Source of the DNA: Actinobacteria bacterium RBG_16_64_13
Lineage (GTDB): Bacteria; Actinomycetota; Thermoleophilia; RBG-16-64-13
Length of the DNA stretch: 6,606 nt
Direction of reading: 5' to 3'
NCBI GenBank assembly: GCA_001768675.1
Contig: MELN01000070.1
Coordinates: forward strand, 9,724-16,329
In this document: piece by piece, positions 1 through 4,924 of the stretch
How the letters are laid out: every line of letters starts with the position of its first letter
Numbering within the stretch: position 1 is the first letter of the stretch
The notes under the pieces: model-generated
Seen by the model: the letters and a program-made list of their open reading frames with translations, nothing else
Told to the model about the DNA's origin: nothing
Databases searched by the model: none
Made by a program: the position numbers and the translations under genes

Positions 1-77
1 GTCATCAGTATGCCGCCGTGCTCGCGGAAGATAGCGATCGCGAGATGCTCGGTCTGGCTTGTCTCCACTGCGTCCAT
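1..77 (-). CDS. Partial N-terminus of an AbiEi-like antitoxin / regulator domain protein (runs off left edge)
   Basis: The minus strand from an ATG at 77 gives 25 codons to the window edge, reading MDAVETSQTEHLAIAIFREH then GGILM. The stretch 'AIFREHGGIL' resembles the opening of the winged-helix N-terminal domain seen in AbiEi-family antitoxins and related regulators, where a helix followed by 'HGG-hydrophobic-L' leads into the recognition helices. In type IV toxin-antitoxin systems AbiEi represses its own operon and is paired with an AbiEii nucleotidyltransferase toxin. Many single-domain relatives occur without a toxin, so no toxin is claimed. No clear Shine-Dalgarno sequence precedes the ATG; the start is chosen because it places the domain at the usual distance from the N-terminus. 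The call rests on 25 residues and needs the sequence beyond the left edge. Confidence 0.45.
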   Translation of the reverse strand, partial: MDAVETSQTEHLAIAIFREHGGILM

Positions 78-81
78 TGTG

Positions 82-129
82 TGGATAAAGATAGCAGCAT
101 TGCTGGATATTTGCTGACACTTTTATCCA
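82..129. repeat. Inverted repeat upstream of the AbiEi-like gene, possible operator
   Basis: TGGATAAA (82-89) and TTTATCCA (122-129) are perfect 8-bp inverted arms 32 bp apart. Between them lies a smaller perfect palindrome, CAGCA-T-TGCTG (95-105). The pair sits immediately upstream of the leftward start at 77, where a self-repressing regulator would bind. The structure is read directly from the sequence; the operator role is inference. It could also be a weak cruciform without function. Confidence 0.35.
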
Positions 130-304
130 GGCACTCAGGAGCTGCGAAGGCGTCTAACACGGTCAGATGCGCCACCGGTCAGCGGGGCCTCCATGCCCTG
201 GATGGGCTGGATCCTGGGTTCGCGAAGATTTCCTGCAACGGTGAATGTCGCAAACGAGGGAATCCGAGCGCGATCTGACACAGTCCGCCGAACCGGGAGC
301 AAAG
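130..304. other. Intergenic stretch with no recognised feature
   Basis: An open frame runs through here from 18 to 278, but its composition is not protein-like and it overlaps both the leftward gene start and the next rightward gene. I see no convincing promoter, tRNA or terminator. A Shine-Dalgarno-like GGGAG occurs at its right end (295-299). Confidence 0.4.
295..299 (+). promoter_or_regulatory. Ribosome binding site deciding the start at 305
   Basis: GGGAG lies 5 nt before the ATG at 305. The upstream in-frame ATG at 245 has no comparable site, so the shorter protein is preferred. Confidence 0.5.
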
Positions 305-1495
305 ATGGAAGACACCGACAACATTCCAGAAGTCTATGAACGCCAGAAGCTTTACCAAGAGGTCTGGGCCGAACCGGTCAAGATCGTCGCCAGGCGCTAC
401 GGCGTTTCAGACGTCGCCCTAGCGAAGACCTGCCGGAAGCTCGCCATACCCCTCCCGGGCCGCGGCCACTGGGCTCAACTGCGGGCTGGTCAGAAGATGA
501 AGCGCATCCCGCTCGCAAGACTACCGGCCGGCGTCCCAGAAACCCTACCGGTGTACCATGCTTTTCCGCCGCCTGAAGAGCGGGAGGCCAGTCCGGAGAC
601 AGCGGCCCGCATGGAGAAGGAGTCTGACGCGGAGGCGGCCATCGTTGTCACTGACGCGCTCGAACGACCGCATCCCCTCGTCCGCGCGGCGAGCAAGTAC
701 TTCCACATGCGAAATCCCCCGCCCATAGGCCACCTCGACCTCTCCGTCTCCAAAGACTCGCTTGACCGGGCCCTCCGCATCATGGATGCGCTTATCAAGG
801 CGCTCGTGGCCCGGGGACCCCCTGTCGAGGTGACTGAGCGCAAGGTTCAGGCAAGCGGCTACTACCAGTACGCCGAGCGCACCGAGGATTCAAACGTCAC
901 CCGTGTGCGGGTGGACGGGGAGTGGGTGACGTTCGGCATGGAGGAGCGAAGCAAGGTGGTGATCCCCGATCCGCCCGAGCCGCCCAAGCACCTGAAGGGA
1001 GAGAAGCTCGAGAGCTGGATCTATTGGAACCAGCCCCGGCGCAGTCTCGTGCCGAACGGGGTGCTGGTGCTGAAACTCAAGAACGTGAGCTACCCGCGCG
1101 TTCGCGCCGAGTGTAAGGACGGCGCCCGCACGAAGCTCGAGGACCAGCTCAACGACGTGGTTGCCCACATCTACCTGGCCGGAGAAGCCCTCAAGGAGAA
1201 ACGCCGCCAAGACGAGCAGGCTGCCCTGGCGCAGGCCGAGCGGCATAAGCGGGAGCATGAAGAGTACCTACGCCGGCAAGAACAGGAACGCAAGGCCAAG
1301 GTGCTGTCTGGATGGATGGAGGGTTGGCGCCTAGCACGGGACATCCGTGCCTTCGTGGCTGAGGCTCTCAGCTCGAGAGCGGACCCGGAGGGGATGCTTG
1401 CTTGGGCGCTGCAGTATGCTGATAGCGTCGATCCTCTGCAGAAACTGCGAGAGAGCCAGGCAGAGGAGGACGAGCAGGATGAGGATAATGACTAG
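305..1495 (+). CDS. Uncharacterised protein with N-terminal HTH-like segment and C-terminal coiled coil (396 aa)
   Basis: I recognise the N-terminal signature from hypothetical proteins scattered through bacterial genomes but know no assigned function. Residues 11-60 contain 'LYQEVWAEPVKIVARRYGVS' followed by 'DVALAKTCRKLAIPLPGRGHW'. This reads as a helix-turn-helix-like module, with the AxRYGVS turn and a basic second helix, closed by the conserved PGRGHW motif. DNA binding is therefore plausible. Residues 86-125 are Pro/Glu-rich and probably disordered. Residues 145-290 form a mixed alpha/beta region with no recognisable active site. Residues 294-335 are rich in Glu, Arg, Lys and Gln and should form a charged coiled coil. 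The C-terminus (385-396) is a strongly acidic tail. An ATG at 245 would add 20 unremarkable residues; the ATG at 305 has the better ribosome binding site and falls just before the conserved block. Neighbours give no operon context. Cytoplasmic; no signal peptide or membrane helix. Confidence 0.75.
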   Translation: MEDTDNIPEVYERQKLYQEVWAEPVKIVARRYGVSDVALAKTCRKLAIPLPGRGHWAQLRAGQKMKRIPLARLPAGVPETLPVYHAFPPPEEREASPETAARMEKESDAEAAIVVTDALERPHPLVRAASKYFHMRNPPPIGHLDLSVSKDSLDRALRIMDALIKALVARGPPVEVTERKVQASGYYQYAERTEDSNVTRVRVDGEWVTFGMEERSKVVIPDPPEPPKHLKGEKLESWIYWNQPRRSLVPNGVLVLKLKNVSYPRVRAECKDGARTKLEDQLNDVVAHIYLAGEALKEKRRQDEQAALAQAERHKREHEEYLRRQEQERKAKVLSGWMEGWRLARDIRAFVAEALSSRADPEGMLAWALQYADSVDPLQKLRESQAEEDEQDEDND

Positions 1496-1641
1496 GACGA
1501 GTAGTTGTCTGCTGGGCACGACCACGGCCGTCGGAGGCATTACGAAGCTGCCAACATTGTGAAGTCCCGGCACATACTTGACACATTGGCTCCGGTAGGT
1601 GTTTGACACCCTAGGGACGCGGGTCTGGTACCTGGGCGACG
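1496..1641. other. Gap between convergent genes, no gene seen
   Basis: This 146-bp gap separates the end of the HTH/coiled-coil gene from the end of the leftward IclR gene. No coding frame of quality and no strong U-tailed hairpin is visible. The notable content is a pair of direct repeats (1567-1609). Confidence 0.5.
1567..1609 (-). repeat. Two imperfect 18-bp direct repeats, period 25 bp; possible insertion-sequence end relic
   Basis: The plus strand shows CCGGCACATACTTGACAC (1567-1584) and CCGGTAGGTGTTTGACAC (1592-1609), identical at 13 of 18 positions, with fully conserved CCGG and TTGACAC blocks. Read on the minus strand each copy begins GTGTCAA and ends CCGG. Blocks of TGTCAA with a CCGG(GAC) tail are reminiscent of terminal or subterminal sequences of some transposons of the IS481/IS21 kind. 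That resemblance is from memory, and there is no transposase in the window, so at most this is an orphan end. Binding sites for a DNA-binding protein are the alternative. Confidence 0.4.
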
Positions 1642-2436
1642 CTAGGCGAGCCTCTTCGAGATCTCCGCGGCTGCTGTCTTGAGGGCCTTTGCGTGCCCCC
1701 GCATTGCTTCTTCAGTCGCTCGCTCCAGGGGGGGTGCGATAGCCATCGATCCCCGTAGCTGGCCCTGCCGGTCGAAGATAGGCACGGCCACGGCGGGGAT
1801 CTCGAGGTTCCACTCTCCCCTGTCGAACGCTACACGTTCGTCCCTGACGGTCAGCCAGCGCTCGCGGATCTGGTCTGGGTTGGTGACGGTCAGCTCGGTG
1901 TGCCGGGGGATGGGATTGGTGAGATACCCGTCCCACGCCTCCTCGGGGCCACAGGCCACCAGGACCTGGCCGTCCGCCGTGCCCAGGCCGAGGATCATGC
2001 CGATATTCGTCGCCGGTTTGAAGTGGCGCGGCGTCAGGACCGTATCGAGCATGAGCGGTCCCAGGTCAGTCCAGACGCATAGGCTGGCCGTCTCCCTGGT
2101 CTCCTCGGCCAATCTCACCAGGAAAGGATGAGTGACCCTCACCAGTTCGGAGTGGGAAGCCGCCAGGTATGAGATCCGAAGGACGCTGGCGCCCAAGCGG
2201 TACTTGCGTGTCACAGAGTCGTACGCGACCCATTTGCGGGCTTCCAGGGTCTTCATGAGCCTCTGGATGGTCGCCTTGGGAAGGCCGGCTTGCTCCCGCA
2301 GTTGGTTGAGAGACATCTCCGAGTTGTCGGCGTCGAACAGCTCAAGAAGGAGCAGGCCCCGCTCGAGCGTCCCGATGGGGGATTCGCTCAGGAGTTCGGC
2401 TCGCTGTTGTGCCTCGTCTCTTGTCTTCTTCTCCAT
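1642..2436 (-). CDS. IclR-family transcriptional regulator (264 aa)
   Basis: This is a DNA-binding regulator with the two-domain IclR plan and about the usual family length. Residues 20-88 form the winged helix-turn-helix: 'IGTLERGLLLLELF', then 'MSLNQLREQAGLPKATIQRL' as HTH helices, then 'LEARKWVAYDSVTRKYRLG' as the wing. Residues 95-262 form the GAF-like effector domain, with 'HPFLVRLAEETRETASLCVW', a 'LGLGTADGQVLVA' segment where most members have a Thr/Ala-LGKALLA-like loop, and 'IPAVAVPIFDRQGQLRGSMA' near the end. IclR proteins are usually dimers or tetramers that bind a small catabolite and control an adjacent catabolic operon. The start chosen is the ATG at 2436, because AGGATGG (2446-2452, minus strand) lies 9 nt upstream and the wHTH then begins near residue 20. 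A longer frame from 2496 would run through the shared promoter region. It is divergent from the cupin/TRAP genes and probably controls them. The effector cannot be told from sequence. Confidence 0.93.
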   Translation of the reverse strand: MEKKTRDEAQQRAELLSESPIGTLERGLLLLELFDADNSEMSLNQLREQAGLPKATIQRLMKTLEARKWVAYDSVTRKYRLGASVLRISYLAASHSELVRVTHPFLVRLAEETRETASLCVWTDLGPLMLDTVLTPRHFKPATNIGMILGLGTADGQVLVACGPEEAWDGYLTNPIPRHTELTVTNPDQIRERWLTVRDERVAFDRGEWNLEIPAVAVPIFDRQGQLRGSMAIAPPLERATEEAMRGHAKALKTAAAEISKRLA

Positions 2437-2447
2437 GACTTCACACC

Positions 2448-2453
2448 ATCCTA
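2448..2453 (-). promoter_or_regulatory. Possible extended -10 for the IclR gene
   Basis: The minus strand reads TGC-TAGGAT, an extended -10 pattern, but the -35 region is poor. If used, transcription would begin only about 5 nt before the ATG at 2436, giving a nearly leaderless mRNA. It overlaps the sequence proposed as the ribosome binding site, so the two readings compete. Confidence 0.2.
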
Positions 2454-2483
2454 GCACAGCGCGCGATGGCTCATGCAGTAAGA

Positions 2484-2502
2484 CAGCCAGGATCACTGGC
2501 TG
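2484..2502. promoter_or_regulatory. 19-bp palindrome, candidate IclR operator
   Basis: CAGCCAG (2484-2490) and CTGGCTG (2496-2502) are perfect 7-bp arms around a 5-bp centre. The site ends 9 bp before the TTGACA box that should drive the cupin/TRAP genes and lies 48 bp from the IclR start codon. A two-fold symmetric site of this size between a regulator and its divergent target is what an IclR dimer would use. Binding is inferred; the symmetry is seen. Confidence 0.5.
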
Positions 2503-2511
2503 AGATCTTCG

Positions 2512-2541
2512 TTGACAAGCAGAACGTCATGGTGCTAGGGT
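2512..2541 (+). promoter_or_regulatory. Promoter for the cupin-TRAP genes
   Basis: A consensus -35 TTGACA (2512-2517) is followed after 18 bp by TAGGGT (2536-2541), which matches the TAnnnT core of a -10 box and is preceded by TGC, an extended -10 feature. The predicted start is near 2548-2550, giving a leader of about 64 nt before the ATG at 2613. This is the only strong housekeeping-type promoter seen in the right-hand locus. Confidence 0.55.
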
Positions 2542-2612
2542 TAATCTCATTGAGTAATCCGCCAGGAATCGGTGAATGAGACGGAATCACCTCGAGAAGG
2601 AGGTCTTTGTAG

Positions 2613-3032
2613 ATGACACAAGGCAAGTACGGCAATCTGGTCATTCCTAAGTCCTTCAACCACGTGGAGCCCTGGCCCGACCTCGAGTGGGTGGGAGAGG
2701 CCGACTACAGAAGCGCGGTCTCGTTCATCATCACTCAGATCAGAGAGCCCGCTGTGATGGAGGAGTACCCGCATTCGCACGACTTCGACATGTATCTGCA
2801 CTTTCTCTCCTACGACCCCGACCACATGGACGAACTCCCGGCGGAGATCCAGATTGGGCTGGGTGAGGAGAGGGAGATGTACACCATCACCTCTCCGGCG
2901 AGCGTCTACATCCCCCGAGGCTTGATCCACTGCCCGCTCATCTTCAAGAGGGTCGACAAGCCCATCGTCATGTTCCACACCACCATCGCGCCCACCTACG
3001 CAAAAGATCCGGATCTGATCATCAAAGACTGA
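2613..3032 (+). CDS. Small cupin-fold protein, probably metal-binding (139 aa)
   Basis: This is a single-domain cupin of unknown reaction. Residues 53-59 read PHSHDFD, giving the H54-x-H56 pair of cupin motif 1. E78 within 'LPAEIQIGLGEE' is the likely acidic ligand, though E85 or E86 are possible. Residues 99-108 read YIPRGLIHCP, giving motif 2 with H106 as the last metal ligand. The spacing between the motif-1 histidines and the glutamate is longer than in the textbook motif. I recall similar small cupins from anaerobes, but none with an assigned activity. A strong AAGGAGG (2597-2603) lies 9 nt before the ATG, so translation should be efficient. The gene is first after the regulated promoter, and dctP follows 45 bp later, so it likely shares the operon. 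Roles could include isomerisation or handling of the imported compound, or sensing; none is shown. No signal peptide, so cytoplasmic. Confidence 0.85.
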   Translation: MTQGKYGNLVIPKSFNHVEPWPDLEWVGEADYRSAVSFIITQIREPAVMEEYPHSHDFDMYLHFLSYDPDHMDELPAEIQIGLGEEREMYTITSPASVYIPRGLIHCPLIFKRVDKPIVMFHTTIAPTYAKDPDLIIKD

Positions 3033-3077
3033 ACGGCAGACCTTGGAACCGCAGACAGGAAAGGGAGGGTTCTGACC

Positions 3078-4214
3078 ATGGGGCTCAAGAGGGTAGGAGT
3101 GCTTACTGTTGTTCTAGTGATCCTGCTGGCGATGACTTGGGGTGTCGTGGCCTGCGGCGACGACGACACGCCGGGTACCACCGTCGCGCCGACTGAAACG
3201 ACCGTCGCGCCGACTGAAACGACCGCCGCGCCGACTGAGACGACATCTGCACCGCCGGAGACGACGGCCGAACAGGTGCTGATCCGCGTGACAACCCCCG
3301 TCCCGGGAGGAGACGAGTTCCTGACCTGGGCCCAGGAGGGGATGGACAGGTTCAATGCCCGCACCAACGGCGCTTACAAGATGGAGATATTCCCCGGTGG
3401 CCAACTAGGTCCATTCCCGGAAAGCTTTGATGCCATCAGGACCGGCGCGATAGAGGCGGGGCTGATCCCACTGGCCGCCTTCGGGGGGAGCGTACCTGAA
3501 TTCGGCCTGGTAGAACTACCTTTCCTGTTCAACAACGGCGAAGCAGCCGCCTACGCCATGCCCGGCATTCAAAAAATCTGGGATGAGCTGTCACAGGCGC
3601 AGGGCAATCAGAGAACGCTGGGCTGTATATTCGTCGGTACCGCCAATTTCCTGTCCGCAAAGAAGCCTCTGAAGACCCTCGACGACCTCGAAGGCGTGAT
3701 CATCGGCGTTGATGCCCCCCCCATGGTCGGCCTGGTAGACGCGCTAGGCGCTTCCGGCCTCGTGGTCGACTTCACTGAAGACTACTCTAGTCTCCAGAAG
3801 GGGGTTATCGACGCCAAAACCTCGGCGCCCCAATACATACATATCGCTAAACTATACGAAGTGGCTAAGTACTACACGGTATTCCAAGGTATCAGCGGAG
3901 TCTACTCCTTCACGATCAACTCAGACATCTACAACAAGATGCCTGCGGACATCCAAGCTGCTTTGAGCGAGGAATTGGCGGCGACGGCGCAGAGCATAAG
4001 CGCCAAATATGTCACCAAACTATACGAGATGGAACCAGTGCTAACCGACTTAGGCATGGAATGGTATTACCTGCCTGCCGCGGAACGTGACAAGTGGAAA
4101 GCGTCGGCTTATCCTGGGACTCTGGATGGGCTTACCAAGGCGGGAGATGCTGGTACCAGAGTAAAGCAGATCGCCGACGAAGCTAACGCTAAGTATCCTT
4201 ACACACAACAATAA
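3078..4214 (+). CDS. dctP: TRAP transporter solute-binding lipoprotein, DctP family (378 aa)
   Basis: This is the extracytoplasmic binding protein of a tripartite ATP-independent periplasmic transporter; it captures the solute and delivers it to DctQM. Residues 1-25 are a lipoprotein signal peptide (basic KR, hydrophobic core) ending in the lipobox VVAC, with C26 as the predicted lipid anchor. Residues 31-64 are a Thr/Pro/Glu linker with four 7-residue repeats of the type TVAPTET. The DctP fold follows from about residue 68: 'EIFPGGQLGPFPESFDAIRT' at 103, 'VELPFLF' at 145, 'KTLDDLEG' at 199, and 'YEVAKYYT' at 260. The family pattern KhRV, whose Arg clamps the ligand carboxylate (R147 in SiaP), is IIGV here, with G210 at the Arg position. 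The later D-G-Q-E-N block is D-A-K-T-S (245-249). AAGGGAGG (3061-3068) is 9 nt before the ATG. The length beyond a typical family member comes from the linker. Confidence 0.95.
   Translation: MGLKRVGVLTVVLVILLAMTWGVVACGDDDTPGTTVAPTETTVAPTETTAAPTETTSAPPETTAEQVLIRVTTPVPGGDEFLTWAQEGMDRFNARTNGAYKMEIFPGGQLGPFPESFDAIRTGAIEAGLIPLAAFGGSVPEFGLVELPFLFNNGEAAAYAMPGIQKIWDELSQAQGNQRTLGCIFVGTANFLSAKKPLKTLDDLEGVIIGVDAPPMVGLVDALGASGLVVDFTEDYSSLQKGVIDAKTSAPQYIHIAKLYEVAKYYTVFQGISGVYSFTINSDIYNKMPADIQAALSEELAATAQSISAKYVTKLYEMEPVLTDLGMEWYYLPAAERDKWKASAYPGTLDGLTKAGDAGTRVKQIADEANAKYPYTQQ
3180..3263 (+). repeat. Four tandem 21-bp units encoding the lipoprotein linker
   Basis: Units start at 3180, 3201, 3222 and 3243. 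The first two are identical over 21 bp, the third differs at two positions, and the fourth is diverged. Each encodes seven residues of the TVAPTET type (residues 35-62 of DctP). The near-identity of the first copies points to recent duplication by slippage, and the copy number may vary between strains. Confidence 0.85.
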
Positions 4215-4228
4215 TACGGCTCAAGTGC

Positions 4229-4270
4229 GGGTGATACGGTACGCTATCGGTGATGGGTACCGTATCACCC
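4229..4270 (+). terminator. Perfect 14-bp stem-loop between dctP and dctQ (attenuator or mRNA-stabilising hairpin)
   Basis: GGGTGATACGGTAC (4229-4242) pairs perfectly with GTACCGTATCACCC (4257-4270) around a 14-nt loop. It begins 14 nt after the dctP stop codon. No U-run follows, so it is not a classical intrinsic terminator. A 3'-end hairpin protecting dctP mRNA, or partial termination, would give more binding protein than permease, as is usual for solute-binding-protein operons. The stem is directly visible; the role is inferred. Confidence 0.7.
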
Positions 4271-4303
4271 TGTCACAAGCTCTTCGTCCCAATCTTGACC
4301 GTG

Positions 4304-4313
4304 TGCTATAGCA
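4304..4313. promoter_or_regulatory. TGCTATAGCA palindrome, possible internal promoter element
   Basis: This 10-bp perfect palindrome contains TGC-TATAGC, an extended -10 pattern, 33 bp before dctQ. There is no -35 at proper spacing, so an internal dctQM promoter is only a possibility. Confidence 0.2.
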
Positions 4314-4345
4314 GCGCATCAGACCACTAGCAAAGAAGCGGACTC

Positions 4346-4870
4346 ATGGAGAAGAAGTTCAGACGGGTAGTGGAGCCCTGGATCGAACGCATCAACCGGG
4401 TCTTTGTCGTTTTCGCCGGACTTCTGATCCTCATCATGGGTTTTCTATCGACCTACGGAGCCATCCGAAGGTACGCCTTCAGAAGCCCTGAGCCGATCTC
4501 TTACGAATTCGGCTGCATATTCCTCTTGGTTAGTTTTGTTCTGGCCAACGCGGCCGTTGAAAGGCAGGACCGGCTGCTTCGGTGCGATCTTCTGCTGGAC
4601 CGCTTTCCCCCAGGAGCCCGCAACGTCATCTCCAACATCGTCAGTCCGATCATGGGCATCACCTTCTTCGGGATCATCACCTGGATCAGCTTTGGTGACG
4701 CGCTGCGTGCGCTGGAAATCGGCCAGGTAAGCCGGTCGGCGTGGCCGGTCCCCTTGTTTCCGGTGAAGCTGTTCATTCCTATTGGGTATGGGTTCTTGTG
4801 CCTGGTTCTTCTCTATCGTCTGGTTCTTGGGTTGTTTCACCTCAAAGAAGCGCCCAACGACACGGCATAA
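4346..4870 (+). CDS. dctQ: TRAP transporter small permease, DctQ family (174 aa)
   Basis: This is the small integral membrane subunit that joins DctM to form the ion-coupled permease and helps dock DctP. Four membrane helices are visible at about residues 19-40, 53-71, 93-116 and 139-164, the standard DctQ layout, and the length is typical. The family pattern between helices 1 and 2 is present: 'AIRRYAFRSPEPISYEFG' corresponds to the usual N-R-Y-x-F ... W-x-E-E region. 'VERQDRLLRCDLLLDRFPP' matches the cytoplasmic stretch in which most members have an H-I-x-x-D-like motif. The start ATG has only a weak ribosome binding site (GAAGCGG region, 4335-4341), in contrast to the strong sites of the cupin and dctP, which suggests lower translation of the permease. 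It is preceded by a 131-bp gap holding the stem-loop and followed by dctM after 54 bp. Confidence 0.93.
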   Translation: MEKKFRRVVEPWIERINRVFVVFAGLLILIMGFLSTYGAIRRYAFRSPEPISYEFGCIFLLVSFVLANAAVERQDRLLRCDLLLDRFPPGARNVISNIVSPIMGITFFGIITWISFGDALRALEIGQVSRSAWPVPLFPVKLFIPIGYGFLCLVLLYRLVLGLFHLKEAPNDTA

Positions 4871-4888
4871 GGGGGCGTTGATCGGCAC

Positions 4889-4918
4889 ATGAGCAAACCA
4901 CTAGAGCAATCGCGGTAG
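4889..4918 (+). other. Nine-codon mini-ORF in frame with dctM, ended by TAG
   Basis: ATG at 4889 encodes MSKPLEQSR and stops at TAG (4916-4918), in the same frame as the dctM start at 4925. A GGGGG run (4871-4875) lies 13 nt upstream. It may be chance, a coupling leader, or a former N-terminal extension. Nothing shows that it is translated. Confidence 0.2.
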
Positions 4919-4924
4919 GTGATC

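Noticed and set aside
18..278. Rightward open frame of 86 codons
   Set aside because: Its composition is unlike a protein, it has no ribosome binding site, and it overlaps the leftward AbiEi-like start, which fits a known domain better.
245..304. Upstream ATG adding 20 residues to the 396-aa unknown protein
   Set aside because: It has no Shine-Dalgarno sequence and the added residues look unconstrained; ATG 305 has GGGAG at good spacing.
490..1258. Long leftward open frames opposite the 396-aa gene
   Set aside because: These are antisense shadows of a GC-rich coding region and lack ribosome binding sites and recognisable domains; the plus-strand protein has a conserved N-terminal block.
1578..1609. 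Two TTGACA boxes as -35 promoter elements
   Set aside because: No -10 box lies at 16-18 bp downstream and both would read into the 3' end of the IclR gene; they are better explained as parts of the direct repeat.
2437..2496. 20-residue N-terminal extension of the IclR protein
   Set aside because: It would place coding sequence in the divergent promoter/operator region, has no family similarity, and ATG 2436 has a suitable AGGATGG upstream.
4295..4323. TTGACC as -35 of a dctQ promoter
   Set aside because: The hexamer 17 bp downstream (ATCAGA) does not resemble a -10 box.
4919..4924. GTG at 4919 as the dctM start
   Set aside because: It overlaps the probable ribosome binding site; the ATG at 4925 is 5 nt after CGGTAGG and gives a typical DctM N-terminus.
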